Shown: one piece after another, positions 15,033-15,810 of the stretch
Position numbering within the stretch: position 1 is the stretch's first letter
How the letters are laid out: each line of letters starts with the position of its first letter
From: Ruminococcus flavefaciens
Lineage (GTDB): Bacteria; Bacillota; Clostridia; Oscillospirales; Ruminococcaceae
Direction: 5' to 3'
DNA: 15,810 nt
Assembly: GCA_902792495.1 (NCBI GenBank)
Contig: CADBAC010000006.1
Span: 2,487 to 18,296, forward strand
Made by a program: the position numbers and the translations under genes
The notes under the pieces: model-generated
Databases searched by the model: none
What the model saw: only the letters and a program-made list of their open reading frames with translations
What the model was told of the DNA's origin: nothing

Positions 15033-15070
15033 TATGTACAACAAGGCTATGGCAATAAATTACAGTATCC
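15033..15070 (+). other. attR of the cotJC intervening element
   Basis: The right junction. TATGTACAACA (15033-15043) mirrors the left arm repeat. Bases 15048-15070 match the left copy at 17 of 23 positions. The inferred crossover lies between 15057 and 15058. Everything from TTA at 15060 is cotJC sequence in frame with the left half. Confidence 0.8.
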
Positions 15071-15647
15071 GGTAAATATAAAGACCCCAAACGCTAAACT
15101 CGCTAAAGTAATAATCTCTCAGCTCGGAGGTCCTGACGGCGAACTTGCGGCTTCGCTGAGATATCTCAATCAGCGCTATGTTATGCCGTACCCCGAAGTA
15201 AAGGGACTGCTGACCGATATCGGCACAGAAGAACTCGCCCACGTTGAGATGATCTCGGCCATTCTCTATCAGCTTACAAAGGGGCTCTCCATCGATGAGA
15301 TAAAAGCAGGAGGATTCGACACATATTTCGTCGATCACACCACGGGCATATACCCTGTGGCCGCTTCGGGAGTTCCGTTTACAGCGGCATATTTCCAGTC
15401 AAAGGGCGATGTGATCACCGATCTCACTGAAAACCTTGCCGCCGAACAAAAGGCAAGAACCACCTACGACAACATCCTCAGACTGGCCGATGATCCCGAT
15501 GTCCGTGACCCTATCCGCTTCCTCAGACAGCGTGAGATAGTTCATTACCAGCGCTTTGGAGAAGCCCTGAGGCTCGCACAGGATAATCTCAATTCAAAGA
15601 ATTTCTACGCCTGCAATCCTGCATTTGACAAAAACTGCGGAAGATAA
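15060..15647 (+). pseudogene. cotJC: cotJC, 3' fragment (manganese catalase-like coat protein)
   Basis: The remaining 195 codons of cotJC, intact to the TAA at 15645-15647. With the seven codons at 7982-8002 the protein is 202 residues, near family length. Manganese-catalase ligand positions in the joined numbering are E35 (DGELAA), E65 and H68 (EELAH), E136 (LAAEQKARTTY) and H169 (REIVHYQRF). CotJC is a di-manganese catalase-like protein of the spore coat. On its own this half has no start codon: the preceding in-frame codons run back to the recombinase stop, and the first ATG (15183) would drop the first metal ligand. The frame shows no decay, so either the insertion is recent or excision keeps the gene under selection. 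Confidence 0.93.
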
Positions 15648-15683
15648 CTACGGTACTCATATAGAAGCTTTATACGCATTTAT

Positions 15684-15742
15684 CGGGGAAAAACCTTTCT
15701 GAGGAAAGGTCCTTTCCCCGAACCCCTTTTCCAAAGACTTTT
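15684..15742. repeat. Nested-hairpin intergenic sequence, dispersed-repeat-like
   Basis: CGGGGAAA (15684-15691) pairs with TTTCCCCG (15713-15720), enclosing CCTTT (15694-15698) paired with AAAGG (15705-15709). An AACCCCTTTTCCAAAGACTTTT tail follows in two parts. The pattern resembles an abundant intergenic sequence of Ruminococcaceae and Lachnospiraceae genomes, from memory. It may also terminate the cotJ transcript. Confidence 0.55.
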
Positions 15743-15810
15743 AATAGAATTTTTCCCCTGAGAGGGCGCTCCACGAAAGATGTGAAAACCAGTAGTATTA
15801 CTGTGAGCGC

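Larger units (their letters stand above)
8001..15057 (+). mobile_element. Skin-like intervening element within cotJC (7,057 bp)
   Basis: The element separates the two halves of cotJC and encodes a large serine recombinase at its right edge, whose stop is 3 bp from the right-end recombinase-arm repeat. Joining 8000 to 15058 restores an uninterrupted 202-codon cotJC. Circularising the excised DNA puts the 11-bp inverted repeats 28 bp apart; their midpoint falls on the shared AA dinucleotide, and 17 of 25 positions in each half are symmetric, the size and symmetry expected of a large-serine-recombinase attP. Cargo: ACT-domain protein, ElaA-like GNAT, amino-acid ABC transporter, dockerin pectate lyase, small acidic protein, recombinase. 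No phage structural, replication or conjugation genes are present. Boundaries rest on sequence logic; excision itself is inferred. Confidence 0.85.

Noticed and set aside
8001..15057. Prophage or conjugative element
   Set aside because: No capsid, tail, lysis, replication, relaxase or type IV secretion genes are present; only the recombinase and metabolic genes.
8008..15070. GTATCC, shared by both ends, as the crossover core
   Set aside because: Joining there also stays in frame, but gives MWQYEKKSLYPV instead of the family-typical EKKLQYPV and is off-centre from the 11-bp inverted repeats. The AAAT site satisfies both tests.
1..15810. tRNA, rRNA or CRISPR array
   Set aside because: No cloverleaf, ribosomal RNA sequence or regularly spaced repeats were seen by eye on either strand.

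Overview
The window looks like a low-to-mid GC Gram-positive genome of the Ruminococcus type. The clues are a secreted pectate lyase ending in a type I dockerin (cellulosome anchoring), the clostridial dgt-dnaG-rpoD housekeeping operon, a cotJABC spore-coat locus, and AGGAGG-type ribosome binding sites throughout. The assignment is an inference from gene content, not from a database match.

Layout. Positions 2-862 hold the 3' end of a polytopic membrane protein gene. A strong SigA-type promoter overlapped by a perfect inverted repeat then drives rpmE (bL31) and a YigZ/IMPACT protein that overlaps it by 4 bp. A small lipoprotein gene leads into dgt, dnaG and the primary sigma factor rpoD (1926-6255). 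Next come a small unrecognised gene with a strong terminator (6396-6687), a GNAT acetyltransferase on the minus strand, and, divergent from it, cotJA and cotJB.

The main discovery is that cotJC, the manganese-catalase-like spore coat gene, is split in two. Its first seven codons (MWQYEKK) are at 7982-8002, directly behind cotJB. The remaining 195 codons (LQYPVNIK... to the stop) are at 15060-15647. Between them lies a 7,057-bp element (about 8001-15057) with a large serine recombinase at its right end. The ends carry an imperfect 23-bp direct repeat (17/23) and an 11-bp perfect inverted repeat. Modelling excision gives an attP whose symmetry centre falls exactly on a shared AA dinucleotide. 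The same crossover restores a seamless 202-aa CotJC with the expected N-terminus and the five expected metal-ligand positions. This is the architecture of a skin-like, developmentally excised intervening element (as in sigK, spsM, gerE), here in cotJC.

The cargo is not phage-like. It comprises a complete polar amino-acid ABC transporter (circularly permuted binding lipoprotein, permease, ATPase) in a run with an ElaA-like GNAT and an ACT-domain protein, plus a dockerin-bearing pectate lyase behind a structured, attenuator-like leader, and a small acidic protein divergent from the recombinase. If excision is confined to the mother cell, vegetative and germ-line cells keep the nutrient genes, and the terminal cell gives them up to make the coat catalase. 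Regulation and timing cannot be read from the sequence. The window ends in a nested-hairpin intergenic sequence that resembles a dispersed repeat.
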